DNA of 64,000 nucleotides from positions 1 to 64,000 of the forward strand of contig JAFRPL010000023.1 in the NCBI GenBank assembly GCA_017429165.1, in the 5' to 3' direction. This stretch comes from Clostridia bacterium (GTDB lineage Bacteria; Bacillota; Clostridia; Oscillospirales; CAG-382). Under the pieces are notes generated by a model. It was given only the letters and a program-made list of their open reading frames with translations, made no database searches and was not told the origin of the DNA. A program made the translations under genes and the position numbers. This document shows positions 42,404 through 51,312 of the stretch, piece after piece (position 1 is the first letter of the stretch; every line of letters begins with the position of its first letter).

Positions 42404-44628
42404 TTCAGCTCTTTTTCACGCGTGCCGTCTTCGAAAGCGCCGCTTTGCAGAACGATCCTGCCCGTCGCTTCGCCGGGGGCGACGGTGAGCAGTATCTTAT
42501 TGCCCTTGCGGCGCCATTCGGCGCGGACCCCGCAGGTCTCGCCGCTTGCGAAATCCAGCCCGGGGATGAACGCGGGCGAGATCACCGCGCGCGGGACGCC
42601 GTCGAACCGCGAATAGTCTATGCCGGCGATGTGTTTGATGAAGAACGCCGAAATGTCGCCGAAGAAATGGTGATTGCGCGACTGCGGCGCGCCGAAGTTT
42701 TCGTACATCGACGTGGCGCCCTGCGCCACCCATTCGCCGAACGAAGGCCCGTCGGTGCGGCAGATCATATCGAACGCCTTTGCGGCGTCGCCGTGTTCGG
42801 CGAGCAGCCGGAACAGCGTGCGCGCGCCGAAAATGCCGCCGTCGAAATGTCCGCCTGTTGAATCGATCATATCCATAAGCACTTTATACGCAGGCTCGAA
42901 TTCGTCTTCGTCGAATATGCCGTAATACAGCGTCATCGCCTGGGAAGTCTGACATTCGCCCGCGGCGGTATGGCCGTTTATGAGTTCTTTGCGTATAGCG
43001 GCGCGTAAACGCGCGGCTTTTTCTTTTGCCTTTGCGGCGCGTTCGGGCATGCCGAGTTTTTCAAATATCTTTTCGCCTTTGCAAAGGATATCGTAAAGCG
43101 TGCACGAATCGGTGAGCTTGAGCGGCGCCTTGATGACCATGCCCACGGGGCACCAGTCGCCCAGGCCGAATTCGTACAGTCCGTCGGGGCGGACCTTGGT
43201 ATCGAGATAATCAAAGTATTTGTCTATCATATCGGCGTTGTCGCGCAAGATCCCGGTGTCGCCGTCGAATTTCCACGCCGCGTAGGGCAGGTTCACGCAG
43301 ACCGCGTCCCAGCCGGGGCCGTTGCCCCAGGCGAATCCCCAGCCGCCGGTGGGGATTATCCCCGGCAGCTCGCCGCTCGGGCGCTGGGCCTTTTGAATGT
43401 GTTTGAGCCATTCGGCGAACGAATCCAGGCATTCGAAATTGGTCATGAACTGTTCCGCCGATACCGAAGCGTCGCCGGTCCAGCCGTTCTTTTCGCGCTG
43501 GGGGCAATCGGTGGGAAAATGCACGAAATTGGCAAGGTCGGAACGGATGCAGTTTGCGTAGAGCGCGTTGGCTATGGGGTCGGAACACGCGAAGAAGCCG
43601 CGCCTTCTGAGATCGCTGTGGCACACGCCGAAATCGATATCCAGTTCCTTTGCCTGCGTTTCGTCGATGCCGCTTATAAGGCAGTAACGGGCGCCGAAAT
43701 AGGTGAACGACGGCGCGTAGATATTTTCGCCCTCGCGGCAGACCAGCACGGCGCGGTGGTCGTAGCCGTGCGGCAGAAAATACATCTGCGTGATATCGAG
43801 CACGCCGTTTTCGAACACTTCGCCGAACTGAAGGATGACCTTCTGCCCTTCTTTCGCATTCAGGCGCACGCGGAACATACCGGCGGTGTTGAAGCCGAAA
43901 TCGTAGACGTATCCGCGCGTCACGACTTCATCTTCGGGCAGCGGGAAGCTGCAGTTTTTGACGATGTTTTTATCCTCGGGCTCTTTGAAACCGCCCGTGC
44001 CCGTGAGCTTGCCGTGCAAATAGTGCGATATCACCACGGGGTCGGAAACGCGGGCGCGCTTTTCGCCCTTGGGCGTTTCGGCGATCATCACTTTTTTCCA
44101 CGCGGAATCGTCGTAATCCGCGTCGAAGACTTTTTCGTCGTAAAGCCGCATATCGTATCTTTCGCCCGAGCGCAGGTCGTCGAACAGTATGGGCGAATCG
44201 GCGCAGACTGCGTCTTCCATCGAAGCAAACACCGTTTCGCCGTCGCATTCGAGCGAGCACGCGAGCTTGGGCGAAGACCTGAACGCCGCCGTCTCAAAAT
44301 CCCACACTCTGCCGCCTATGCCGTTCTGCATGCCGTTGCCGAGCAGGAACGTCACCGCGTTTTTGCCGGCGCGGAGCACGTTTTTGAGGTCGTAGATATC
44401 GTAGCAGCACATATCGTCGGAATTTGAAATATACGGCGCGAGCACGCCGCGGGTGAGTTCCCTGCCGTTGACGAACATACGGTAGAACCCCAGTCCGCAC
44501 ACGTTGAGTTCGGCGGAGACCGGCGCTTTTTCAAGCGTAAAGCTTTTTCTTATATAAGGCGCGGGGACGTGGCGGGTAAATTCGTTTTTTTCTTCCGTCG
44601 CCGAGACGAAAACTTCGCATAGTTTCAT
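42376..44628 (-). CDS. Alpha-L-rhamnosidase (GH78)
   Basis: 750 residues with no signal peptide, so probably cytoplasmic. N-terminal beta domains (residues 1-320) lead to the GH78 (alpha/alpha)6 barrel with the signature FPTDCPQREKNGWTGDA holding the acid catalyst region. GGWGFAWGNGPGWDA and NHHFFGDISAFF follow, then a C-terminal beta domain. It releases terminal rhamnose from imported oligosaccharides or glycosides. It lies between a small membrane-anchored protein (4-base overlap) and the CotH lipoprotein. Confidence 0.9.
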   Translation of the reverse strand: MKLCEVFVSATEEKNEFTRHVPAPYIRKSFTLEKAPVSAELNVCGLGFYRMFVNGRELTRGVLAPYISNSDDMCCYDIYDLKNVLRAGKNAVTFLLGNGMQNGIGGRVWDFETAAFRSSPKLACSLECDGETVFASMEDAVCADSPILFDDLRSGERYDMRLYDEKVFDADYDDSAWKKVMIAETPKGEKRARVSDPVVISHYLHGKLTGTGGFKEPEDKNIVKNCSFPLPEDEVVTRGYVYDFGFNTAGMFRVRLNAKEGQKVILQFGEVFENGVLDITQMYFLPHGYDHRAVLVCREGENIYAPSFTYFGARYCLISGIDETQAKELDIDFGVCHSDLRRRGFFACSDPIANALYANCIRSDLANFVHFPTDCPQREKNGWTGDASVSAEQFMTNFECLDSFAEWLKHIQKAQRPSGELPGIIPTGGWGFAWGNGPGWDAVCVNLPYAAWKFDGDTGILRDNADMIDKYFDYLDTKVRPDGLYEFGLGDWCPVGMVIKAPLKLTDSCTLYDILCKGEKIFEKLGMPERAAKAKEKAARLRAAIRKELINGHTAAGECQTSQAMTLYYGIFDEDEFEPAYKVLMDMIDSTGGHFDGGIFGARTLFRLLAEHGDAAKAFDMICRTDGPSFGEWVAQGATSMYENFGAPQSRNHHFFGDISAFFIKHIAGIDYSRFDGVPRAVISPAFIPGLDFASGETCGVRAEWRRKGNKILLTVAPGEATGRIVLQSGAFEDGTREKELKCGRYVITL

Positions 44629-45116
44629 TTTTTCTTCTCTCCCGTTTTCTTTTGTTCGATTTTATTGGAAACTATCACCCACACGACCACGCCGACGGTG
44701 GCGACGCCGCAGATGATGAGCATTATCTCGCCTAGCGAAAGCTTTTTGCCGCCGCCGGATGGACGGCTGCCGTCGGTGATGACTTCAAAGACCGTGTCTT
44801 CGTTTATTGTGTAGGTGTATTTGCCGTCTTCGAGCGGGATCTCCGTCCCGTTGGCGTAGACCGTGACCTGCGAGGAACTCTTGCCCGGGTCGAACACAAG
44901 GTTGAAGCTGAACGAAGTCCCCTTTGCGAGCTTGTTCGGCACGGTGTCGCGCGTGCCGGCGTACACGAAAAAGCAGTTATCGGTGGAAATGCTGAGACTG
45001 CACGTTTCGGCCGCGGATTCGGAGCTTATTTCCGGCATTTCGGCCGACGCGGCGAAGCACAGACCGGCGCAGACGAGCGCCGAAAGCAAAAGGCAAAAGA
45101 ACTTTTTAAGACACAT
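44625..45116 (-). CDS. Small membrane-anchored extracellular protein
   Basis: 163 residues, not recognised. A signal peptide (MCLKKFFCLLLSALVCAGLCFAASA) is followed by a beta-rich exported domain (SLSISTDNCFFVYAGTRD, SQVTVYANGTEIPLEDGKY), a Gly/Ser-rich linker and a C-terminal helix (IMLIICGVATVGVVVWVIV) with a basic KKTGEKKK tail. This is a type I topology like sortase substrates, but there is no LPxTG. I chose ATG 45116, with GAGGTG 10 bases upstream. First gene of the three-gene operon. Confidence 0.78.
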   Translation of the reverse strand: MCLKKFFCLLLSALVCAGLCFAASAEMPEISSESAAETCSLSISTDNCFFVYAGTRDTVPNKLAKGTSFSFNLVFDPGKSSSQVTVYANGTEIPLEDGKYTYTINEDTVFEVITDGSRPSGGGKKLSLGEIMLIICGVATVGVVVWVIVSNKIEQKKTGEKKK

Positions 45117-45156
45117 ATGACAAAAACACCTCGGATTCGTTTTTTTCGGTACGTCT

Positions 45157-45185
45157 ATTGTACCACGCACGGGCGCGAAAATCAA
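45157..45185 (-). promoter_or_regulatory. Predicted promoter of the GH78/CotH operon
   Basis: Minus strand TTGATT (plus 45180-45185), 17 bases, TACAAT (45157-45162), about 40 bases before the chosen start. Confidence 0.65.
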
Positions 45186-45268
45186 CATTTTTTATTCCTT
45201 CCGCGGCGGGATGCGGGCGTTTTTTGCAAAACACAACAAAATATTTACATTCTTTTGAAATTACGCTA

Positions 45269-45297
45269 TTTACAAAACCGCCGGATTAATGTAAGAT
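45269..45297 (+). promoter_or_regulatory. Predicted promoter of the thioredoxin operon
   Basis: TTTACA (45269-45274), 17 bases, TAAGAT (45292-45297), then a short leader to AAGGAGG at 45321. Confidence 0.65.
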
Positions 45298-45334
45298 AAT
45301 AACGTAAAAATACCCGTAACAAGGAGGAATAAAA

Positions 45335-45649
45335 ATGAAACACACCGTTGTGACCAAAGAAAATTTCGAAACCGAAGCGCTCAAATACGAACGTCTCGCG
45401 GTGGTGGATTTCTGGGCGACCTGGTGCGGCCCCTGCCGTATGATCGCCGCCGAATTCGATTCCCTGCCCGATACCGACGGAGTCAAGCTGTGCAAAGTCA
45501 ACGTGGACGAACAGCCCGAGCTCGCGGACGCGTTCCGCGTGAACGCCATCCCCACGCTGGCGTTCATAAAGGGCGGAAAAATGATATACCGCCACGAAGG
45601 ATATCTCAAAGCCGAGCAGCTCGCAAAGCTGTTCGAACAGTACAGGTGA
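45335..45649 (+). CDS. trxA: Thioredoxin
   Basis: 104 residues. The active site is FWATWCGPCRM (C31, C34), with the cis-Pro in NAIPTLAFIKGG. It reduces disulphides in cytosolic proteins. AAGGAGG is 7 bases upstream. The stop overlaps a GTG of the next frame. No NADPH-thioredoxin reductase is in the window; the following FTR-like gene suggests ferredoxin-linked reduction. Confidence 0.95.
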   Translation: MKHTVVTKENFETEALKYERLAVVDFWATWCGPCRMIAAEFDSLPDTDGVKLCKVNVDEQPELADAFRVNAIPTLAFIKGGKMIYRHEGYLKAEQLAKLFEQYR

Positions 45650-45654
45650 ACGCG

Positions 45655-45861
45655 ATGGTCAAGCTCAACCCCGATAAATCCATTGTGGAAGCCATACGCG
45701 AAGGGCTCAAGGCGCGCGGCGGGTACTGCCCCTGCCGCCGCGAATCCACGCCCGACACCAAATGTATGTGCAAGGAATTCCGCGACCAGATAGCCGACCC
45801 CGATTTTGAGGGTTTCTGCCACTGTATGCTTTATTATAAGGAAAAAGACAGAAAGGATTGA
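45655..45861 (+). CDS. Ferredoxin-thioredoxin reductase catalytic-like protein
   Basis: 68 residues. Three Cys-X-Cys pairs are present: CPC (25-27), CMC (37-39) and CHC (55-57). These match the six cysteines of the FTR catalytic chain, which bind a [4Fe-4S] cluster and form the redox disulphide, but spacing differs from plant and cyanobacterial FTR (9 and 15 residues between pairs, not 16 and 8). I chose ATG 45655 with AGGTGA upstream. GTG 45646 is possible. Adjacent to thioredoxin, its likely substrate. Confidence 0.85.
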   Translation: MVKLNPDKSIVEAIREGLKARGGYCPCRRESTPDTKCMCKEFRDQIADPDFEGFCHCMLYYKEKDRKD

Positions 45862-45866
45862 CCGTT

Positions 45867-48620
45867 ATGCTGAGTTGTAAAGACCTTTGCAAGACCTACA
45901 AGCCCAAAAAGGGCGTGCCGGTAAAGGCGCTGGACAACGTTTCGCTTACGTTCCCGGATACGGGAATGATCTTTCTGCTCGGAAAATCCGGCAGCGGAAA
46001 ATCCACGCTGCTCAACGTGCTGGGCGGGCTCGACCGTTGCGACAGCGGCGACATCATAGTCAAAGGGACTTCCACGCGCGATTTCGACCAGTCGCATTTC
46101 GATTCCTACCGCAACACCTATATAGGGTTCATTTTTCAGGAATACAACATACTTGAAGAATTTTCGGTAGGCGCCAACGTGGCGCTGGCGATAGAGCTGC
46201 AAAGCCGCAAAGCCACGGACGAGGGGATAAACCGCATTCTGAAAGAGGTAGACCTTGAAGGCTACGGCCAGCGCCGCCCCAACGAGCTTTCGGGCGGGCA
46301 GAAACAGCGCGTGGCGATAGCCCGCGCGCTGGTCAAGAACCCCGAGATAATTTTTGCCGACGAACCCACCGGCGCGCTCGACAGCGCCACGGGGAAGCAG
46401 GTGTTCGACACGCTCAAAAAGCTTTCGCACGAGCATCTGGTCATAGTCGTATCGCACGACCGCGAATTCGCCGAAGGCTACGCCGACCGCATAATCGAGC
46501 TCGCCGACGGCAGGGTGATCGACGACGTTTCGCTCGTCGCCCGCGCTGCGGCGGAAACGGATGAAGCGCCCGCAGGCCCCGTTTATGACGGCGACAGCAT
46601 CATAATACCGGCGAATTATCACCTTACCGAAGAAGACAGACTGCAGATAAACGAATATCTCGCCGGGCACGAAAAGCGCATAACCGCGGCGAAGCCGGTA
46701 TCGAAATCCGGCGCCGCGTTCGCGCCGACTGAGCCCGAAAGCATCGTGTCGCAAAAGGATTCCGGCTTTTCGCTCATACGCTCCAAGCTGCCGCTTAAAA
46801 GCGCGTCCCGCATAGGCGCGAGCGCGCTCAGGCACAAAAAGGTGCGGCTGGTGTTCACGATACTGCTTTCGCTGGTGGCGTTCACGCTGTTCGCGCTTTC
46901 GAGCACTTTTGCGAGCTACGACCATATCCGCGCCTGCACCGATTCCATAATCGACAGCAACATCACGTACGCTTCGGTGATAAAGCGCGCCGACCGCTAC
47001 GGCGTGGGCAAAGACTACCGGCACTGGAGGTTCGAAGACATCACCGACTCGGTCGTTGCGCAGCTGACCGAAGAAACAGGGCTTACGTTCACCGGATTCT
47101 ACAAGCCCGACGGATACCGCGGCACGATGGAGTTTTCGTCCAATCTGGGCGATCTGGCCCCCGCCGCTTTCGAGCTGATGCGCAGCACCGACAAATACGC
47201 GACCTACGCCGCCGGATTTGTGGAAGCAGACGCGGAGCTGTTGAAAAAAACCGGCTATACGCTGCTTGCGGGCAGTCTTCCCGCCGAAAACGACGCGGAA
47301 GGTATCGCCGTCAGCAAATACATTTACGACACCTTCGCCGTGTGCGGCTACCGCGCGGCGGGTGAAGAGACTTCGGTCAAAATATCTTCGCCGCAGGACC
47401 TCGTGGGAAAGACTCTTTTGCTGCGCGGCACTGAATTCACAGTCACCGGCGTGGTCGACACCGGGTTCGATGTTTCGCGCTACGATTTTATCTGGCGGCT
47501 GCCGATCGACGAGACCGACACCAAGGATATGCTTCTGCGCGCCGCGGGTTCTATGGAACTTGCCAACGAGCTGAATTACAGCTTGTGCTCCGCGCTGTTC
47601 ACCGGCAAAGGGTTCATCAAAAAATATATAGCGCTCAACGCCGGCGACGCCGTATCTGCCCCGCGTATGGGAAAATACGAAAACGAATACACCGTTTCCG
47701 TAAGCGGCGAGCGCATAGTGCGGCTCGACGAAGTGCGGGATTCGGTGATCTGGTTCGACGGCGAACGCACGACTCTCGGCGACCGCGAGATCGTCGTCTG
47801 CGCCGAAGGGATGTACCTCACCGACATATACAGCGGCACGGAAACGGTAGAAGACGTTGAAAAAGTTGCCGAACTGTTCGCAAAGGCGGGACCAATGGAT
47901 CTGTATTACAGCTATAATTACAGAGAAACGTGTCTCGAAGGCTTTACCGTGGTGGGCGTCATCCCGGGACCGGATCCTGACGACCCGGGCTATAACAAGA
48001 AAAACATTTACGCCTTTGCGGTGTCGGACGCCGTGTTTGACGAAATGACTTTGCCGGGCGAGACCGTTTACAGCTGCGCAGTGGCGGCGATGCCTTCGAC
48101 GGCGAGCGGGATAAAGGACCTGGTAAGCTATTGCTATTCGACCGACGACGGAGTCGTCTACCCGCTTCAGAGCGGAGCGACGTTTGAGCTGGATTCACTG
48201 AACGAGGTGTTCTACGAAATATCGCGCGTGTTCGTGTGGGTGGGCCTGTTCTTCGCGGTGTTCGCCGCGGTGCTGTTTTCGGCGTTCATCGCCTCGAGCG
48301 TGGCGTACAAAAAGCAGGAAATAGGCATACTGCGCGCCATCGGTTCGCGCTCCGCGGACGTGTTCCGCATATTCTTCAGCGAAAGCTTTATAATAGCGAT
48401 GGTGAACTTTGCGCTTTCGTCCATCGCTTCCGCGATAATCGTGGCGGTCATAAACGCGCGCATACGCAGGGAAGGGCTGCTCGTCACCGTGCTCCATTTC
48501 GGGCTCAGACAGCTCGCACTGCTGCTTTTGATAAGCGTGGGCGTGGCGGCGATCGCCTCGTTCCTGCCGGTAAAACATATCGCTTCCAAAAAGCCCATCG
48601 ACGCCATCCGCAACAGATAA
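45867..48620 (+). CDS. ABC exporter, ATPase fused to MacB/FtsX-type permease
   Basis: 917 residues. The ATPase (residues 1-230) has Walker [14 protein letters not shown], signature [15 protein letters not shown] and Walker [13 protein letters not shown]. After a linker comes one helix ([19 protein letters not shown]), a large extracellular domain (about 330-770), and three C-terminal helices with the FtsX motif [18 protein letters not shown]. Such fused Type VII exporters move peptides or transmit force to the wall. I chose ATG 45867, 9 bases after AAAGGA. It begins 5 bases after the FTR-like gene. Confidence 0.9.
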   Translation: MLSCKDLCKTYKPKKGVPVKALDNVSLTFPDTGMIFLLGKSGSGKSTLLNVLGGLDRCDSGDIIVKGTSTRDFDQSHFDSYRNTYIGFIFQEYNILEEFSVGANVALAIELQSRKATDEGINRILKEVDLEGYGQRRPNELSGGQKQRVAIARALVKNPEIIFADEPTGALDSATGKQVFDTLKKLSHEHLVIVVSHDREFAEGYADRIIELADGRVIDDVSLVARAAAETDEAPAGPVYDGDSIIIPANYHLTEEDRLQINEYLAGHEKRITAAKPVSKSGAAFAPTEPESIVSQKDSGFSLIRSKLPLKSASRIGASALRHKKVRLVFTILLSLVAFTLFALSSTFASYDHIRACTDSIIDSNITYASVIKRADRYGVGKDYRHWRFEDITDSVVAQLTEETGLTFTGFYKPDGYRGTMEFSSNLGDLAPAAFELMRSTDKYATYAAGFVEADAELLKKTGYTLLAGSLPAENDAEGIAVSKYIYDTFAVCGYRAAGEETSVKISSPQDLVGKTLLLRGTEFTVTGVVDTGFDVSRYDFIWRLPIDETDTKDMLLRAAGSMELANELNYSLCSALFTGKGFIKKYIALNAGDAVSAPRMGKYENEYTVSVSGERIVRLDEVRDSVIWFDGERTTLGDREIVVCAEGMYLTDIYSGTETVEDVEKVAELFAKAGPMDLYYSYNYRETCLEGFTVVGVIPGPDPDDPGYNKKNIYAFAVSDAVFDEMTLPGETVYSCAVAAMPSTASGIKDLVSYCYSTDDGVVYPLQSGATFELDSLNEVFYEISRVFVWVGLFFAVFAAVLFSAFIASSVAYKKQEIGILRAIGSRSADVFRIFFSESFIIAMVNFALSSIASAIIVAVINARIRREGLLVTVLHFGLRQLALLLLISVGVAAIASFLPVKHIASKKPIDAIRNR

Positions 48621-48640
48621 GTTTTTCCGCCATAAACGCA

Positions 48641-48680
48641 AAAAACTCCCGAAAAGTTTTGACTTTTCGGGAGTTTTTTC
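48641..48680. terminator. Bidirectional terminator after the ABC exporter
   Basis: aaaactcccgaaaag pairs with cttttcgggagttttt around a short loop, with A and T runs on both sides. It serves the exporter and the minus-strand lipoprotein gene. Confidence 0.9.
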
Positions 48681-48682
48681 TT

Positions 48683-48707
48683 GTTTGCGCAAGCAAACAT
48701 ATCGAAT
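48683..48707 (+). repeat. 25-bp direct repeat, copy 1
   Basis: Starts with the palindrome gtttgcgcaagcaaac and continues atatcgaat. An identical copy lies at 49673-49697. The two flank a single lipoprotein gene. Confidence 0.9.
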
Positions 48708-48712
48708 TCTGT

Positions 48713-49648
48713 TTATTCGGAGTCCGGCGAGGGTCTCGGGCCGGAAAAGGCCCTTATCTCGGGCGCCAGCCACGAGGTCATTTTACCTATGTCAGCGTTG
48801 CCGTAATAATACATCAGCAACTCGCCGGTGGAAGCGTCGACAATGTCAATGGTGCACGCGGCAATATTCATATTTGCGGATTTTTTTATTACCATTTCGT
48901 AAACATCGTCTATATAGCTGAGCGAAGCCGATTCGAGCACGGAACATTTGAGCGCAAGTGCGACGATCGGAATCTCGTTGTGGGTAACTATCGTTATTTC
49001 GGTAAGTTCCATTCCGACAGGAAGGACCGACTTTACCGGTTCAATTAGCGCGGCGGGGTCAGCGCCGTCAGCCGGAATGCGTTTTTCCGCGTTTCTCGAA
49101 AAACGGATTAATCTTTCACGCAACGTGTCGCCGTCGTGGTTTATTACCTTTACATTAACGTAGTCGTAAACGTCGCTTGGCATATTATAAAGCAAATATG
49201 CAAAAGCATCCATATAAAGCATAATGTTTGCTTTCTTGTTGCTGCCGTCCCCATCTGACGGCAGAGTAATATAGACCGTCCTGTCTTCCAGCGCAAGTTC
49301 GAATGTCTTTTCTGTATCCTCCTTTACCAGTTTGACGTCGATTTTCTTTACGCTGCTGCCGTTATCGAAAAGACACCCTTGTATTTTTGTAAGCACCGGA
49401 ACATAAGCAGAGGATTCAGGTATTGTGTTTTCGGGTGACAGTTCGGCGTATAACGAATCGTCGCCGAATTCCAGTTTTGTAACTTTCAATCCCAGTTCTT
49501 CAACGGATTTTGATATCTCGTCTGTTACATTGTCTGCCGTTTTGCTTTCGGTTTTTTCCGCAGGGATTTTCGCTTCTTCCACAGGGATTTTTGCGCAGCC
49601 GACAAACAGCACCGCGCAAAGAAGCACGACGGTTATTGCTCTTTTCAT
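48713..49648 (-). CDS. Lipoprotein of unknown function (311 aa)
   Basis: Not recognised. The signal ends in lipobox FVGC (C18), followed by an Ala/Lys/Glu linker and a mixed alpha/beta domain (VEELGLKVTKLEFGDDSLYAEL, KANIMLYMDAFAYLLYNMP, ELTEITIVTHNEIPIVALALK). The protein is probably held on the outer face of the membrane. The ATG has AAGGAGG 7 bases upstream. It stands alone between identical 25-bp direct repeats and is 92 bases from the glycan operon. Confidence 0.78.
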   Translation of the reverse strand: MKRAITVVLLCAVLFVGCAKIPVEEAKIPAEKTESKTADNVTDEISKSVEELGLKVTKLEFGDDSLYAELSPENTIPESSAYVPVLTKIQGCLFDNGSSVKKIDVKLVKEDTEKTFELALEDRTVYITLPSDGDGSNKKANIMLYMDAFAYLLYNMPSDVYDYVNVKVINHDGDTLRERLIRFSRNAEKRIPADGADPAALIEPVKSVLPVGMELTEITIVTHNEIPIVALALKCSVLESASLSYIDDVYEMVIKKSANMNIAACTIDIVDASTGELLMYYYGNADIGKMTSWLAPEIRAFSGPRPSPDSE

Positions 49649-49672
49649 GGTAATGCCTCCTTTTCATTTTCC

Positions 49673-49697
49673 GTTTGCGCAAGCAAACATATCGAAT
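49673..49697 (+). repeat. 25-bp direct repeat, copy 2
   Basis: Identical to 48683-48707 and in the same orientation. Just beyond it a gatatatc palindrome occurs. Flanks outside the 25 bases differ. Confidence 0.9.
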
Positions 49698-49740
49698 CAC
49701 CGGCAAGGATGATATATCAAGCCGAGCGAAACGAGGTAAT

Positions 49741-51279
49741 TTATTTCTTTTCGTGATATTCCTTTTCGGTATTCACGTCCCAGCAGGCGAGCCTGCCTTT
49801 GCCTGTGCGTATGGAATCTACTGCCACCATCGCCGAAAGTATGGAATGATCCATGTTGTTGTAGCGGTGCTGTCCGTTCCTGCCCACGCAGTAAAGATTT
49901 TCAAAAGACTGGAGCCATTCGCGGGCGACCGGGAAGTTTTGGTAGGTACCGAAATACGAAGGGTACGCCTTGCGCTGTTTCACGCGCACCGCGTCTTTTA
50001 TATCCGCTTTGTCAACCACGCCTATGTGAGCGGCCTCTTCCTTGGCGAATTCTATAAAATCGGCGTCCGTCATATTCCACAACTCGTCGCCTTCGGTGCA
50101 GAAATACTCCAGACCTATCCACACGGTGTGTTCGGGATCGACGACCAGATACGGCGACCAGTTGTTGAAGATCTGCAGCCGCCCCAGCTTTACGTCGCGT
50201 TCCTGAACGTAGATCCAGCAATCGGGGACGATATTGCCCAGCGTTTTGGTCCTGGTCTTGTTTTGTATCGCCATCTTGTCGCACAAAAGCCCCACGGTGA
50301 TAAAATCGCGGTACGGAAGCTCGCGGGTGACGGCGAGCACGTCTTCGGGGACGTTATGCATACTGTTGCACAGATCCTTTACGGGCATGGACGAAATGAA
50401 ATAATCGCCGGCGTATTCCCTGCCGTTCGCGCTTACCGAAACGACTCTGCCGTTTTCGGTCTTCACGTCGTCCACGCGCGCGTTCATAATGATATCGCCG
50501 CCCAGCCGGCGGACTTCGTCGGCGAGCGTTTCGTAAAACTGGCCGGGTCCGTTTTTGGGGTAAAGGAACTGCTCTATAAGCGACGTTTCGACCTTTTTGG
50601 AGCTTTTTTTACGGAACGGAGACGAGATCTTGTTCCAAACCGCCTTGAAAAGCGAAAGTCCTTTTACGCGCTGCGCGCCCCATTCGGCGGAAATGTCTTT
50701 GGGATTCACGCCCCACACTTTTTCAGTATAGTCTTCGAAAAACATCTCGTAAAGCGGCTTGCCGAAACGGTTTATATAGAAATTGCGCAAATTGGTCTCT
50801 TTCTTTTTGAACACCGCCGACCATAAATATCCGCAGCCCGCTTTGAGAGTGCGCAGGAAGCCCATGTTCTTTATGGTCTCCCACGAAAGCGAAATGGGGT
50901 AGGCGAAGAACTTTTTAAGAAAATATATGCGCGAAACGCGGTTGCGGACCAACATTACGCGGTCTTCTTTTTCGGGGTCGGGCCCGCCGGCGGAAAGCGG
51001 CTTTTCGCGCCCCAGCAGCGCGTCGTCGAACGAAGGCGCGCCTTGCACGGGCAGTATGCTTTTCCACAGATCGTTCACCCTGTCGACTTTGGTAAAGAAG
51101 CGGTGGCCGCCGATATCGATACGGTTGCCTTTATAGACCGCCGTCCGTGAAATGCCGCCTATCTCGTCGCTTTCTTCAAGTATGACGGGGCGGATATCGG
51201 TCGTTGTGAGCAGCTCATAGGCGGCGGTGAGCCCCGCGGGGCCGGCGCCGATGATTATCGCGATCTTGTTATTTTCCAT
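49741..51279 (-). CDS. FAD-dependent oxidoreductase, UDP-galactopyranose mutase-like
   Basis: 512 residues. FAD motif [17 protein letters not shown], then [16 protein letters not shown] and [10 protein letters not shown], typical of the UDP-galactopyranose mutase/amine oxidase group. [20 protein letters not shown] and [19 protein letters not shown] are further conserved parts. It may isomerise a nucleotide sugar for a surface polymer, which suits the glycosyltransferases upstream. The exact substrate is unknown. Last gene of the operon. Confidence 0.85.
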   Translation of the reverse strand: MENNKIAIIIGAGPAGLTAAYELLTTTDIRPVILEESDEIGGISRTAVYKGNRIDIGGHRFFTKVDRVNDLWKSILPVQGAPSFDDALLGREKPLSAGGPDPEKEDRVMLVRNRVSRIYFLKKFFAYPISLSWETIKNMGFLRTLKAGCGYLWSAVFKKKETNLRNFYINRFGKPLYEMFFEDYTEKVWGVNPKDISAEWGAQRVKGLSLFKAVWNKISSPFRKKSSKKVETSLIEQFLYPKNGPGQFYETLADEVRRLGGDIIMNARVDDVKTENGRVVSVSANGREYAGDYFISSMPVKDLCNSMHNVPEDVLAVTRELPYRDFITVGLLCDKMAIQNKTRTKTLGNIVPDCWIYVQERDVKLGRLQIFNNWSPYLVVDPEHTVWIGLEYFCTEGDELWNMTDADFIEFAKEEAAHIGVVDKADIKDAVRVKQRKAYPSYFGTYQNFPVAREWLQSFENLYCVGRNGQHRYNNMDHSILSAMVAVDSIRTGKGRLACWDVNTEKEYHEKK

Positions 51280-51312
51280 TTCGGTTACTCCTGTATGTTG
51301 TTTGTGTTGTTG

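Noticed and set aside
45424..45654. Longer form of the FTR-like protein
   Set aside because: The upstream part is thioredoxin read in another frame. The ribosome site and Cys motifs place the start at 45655.
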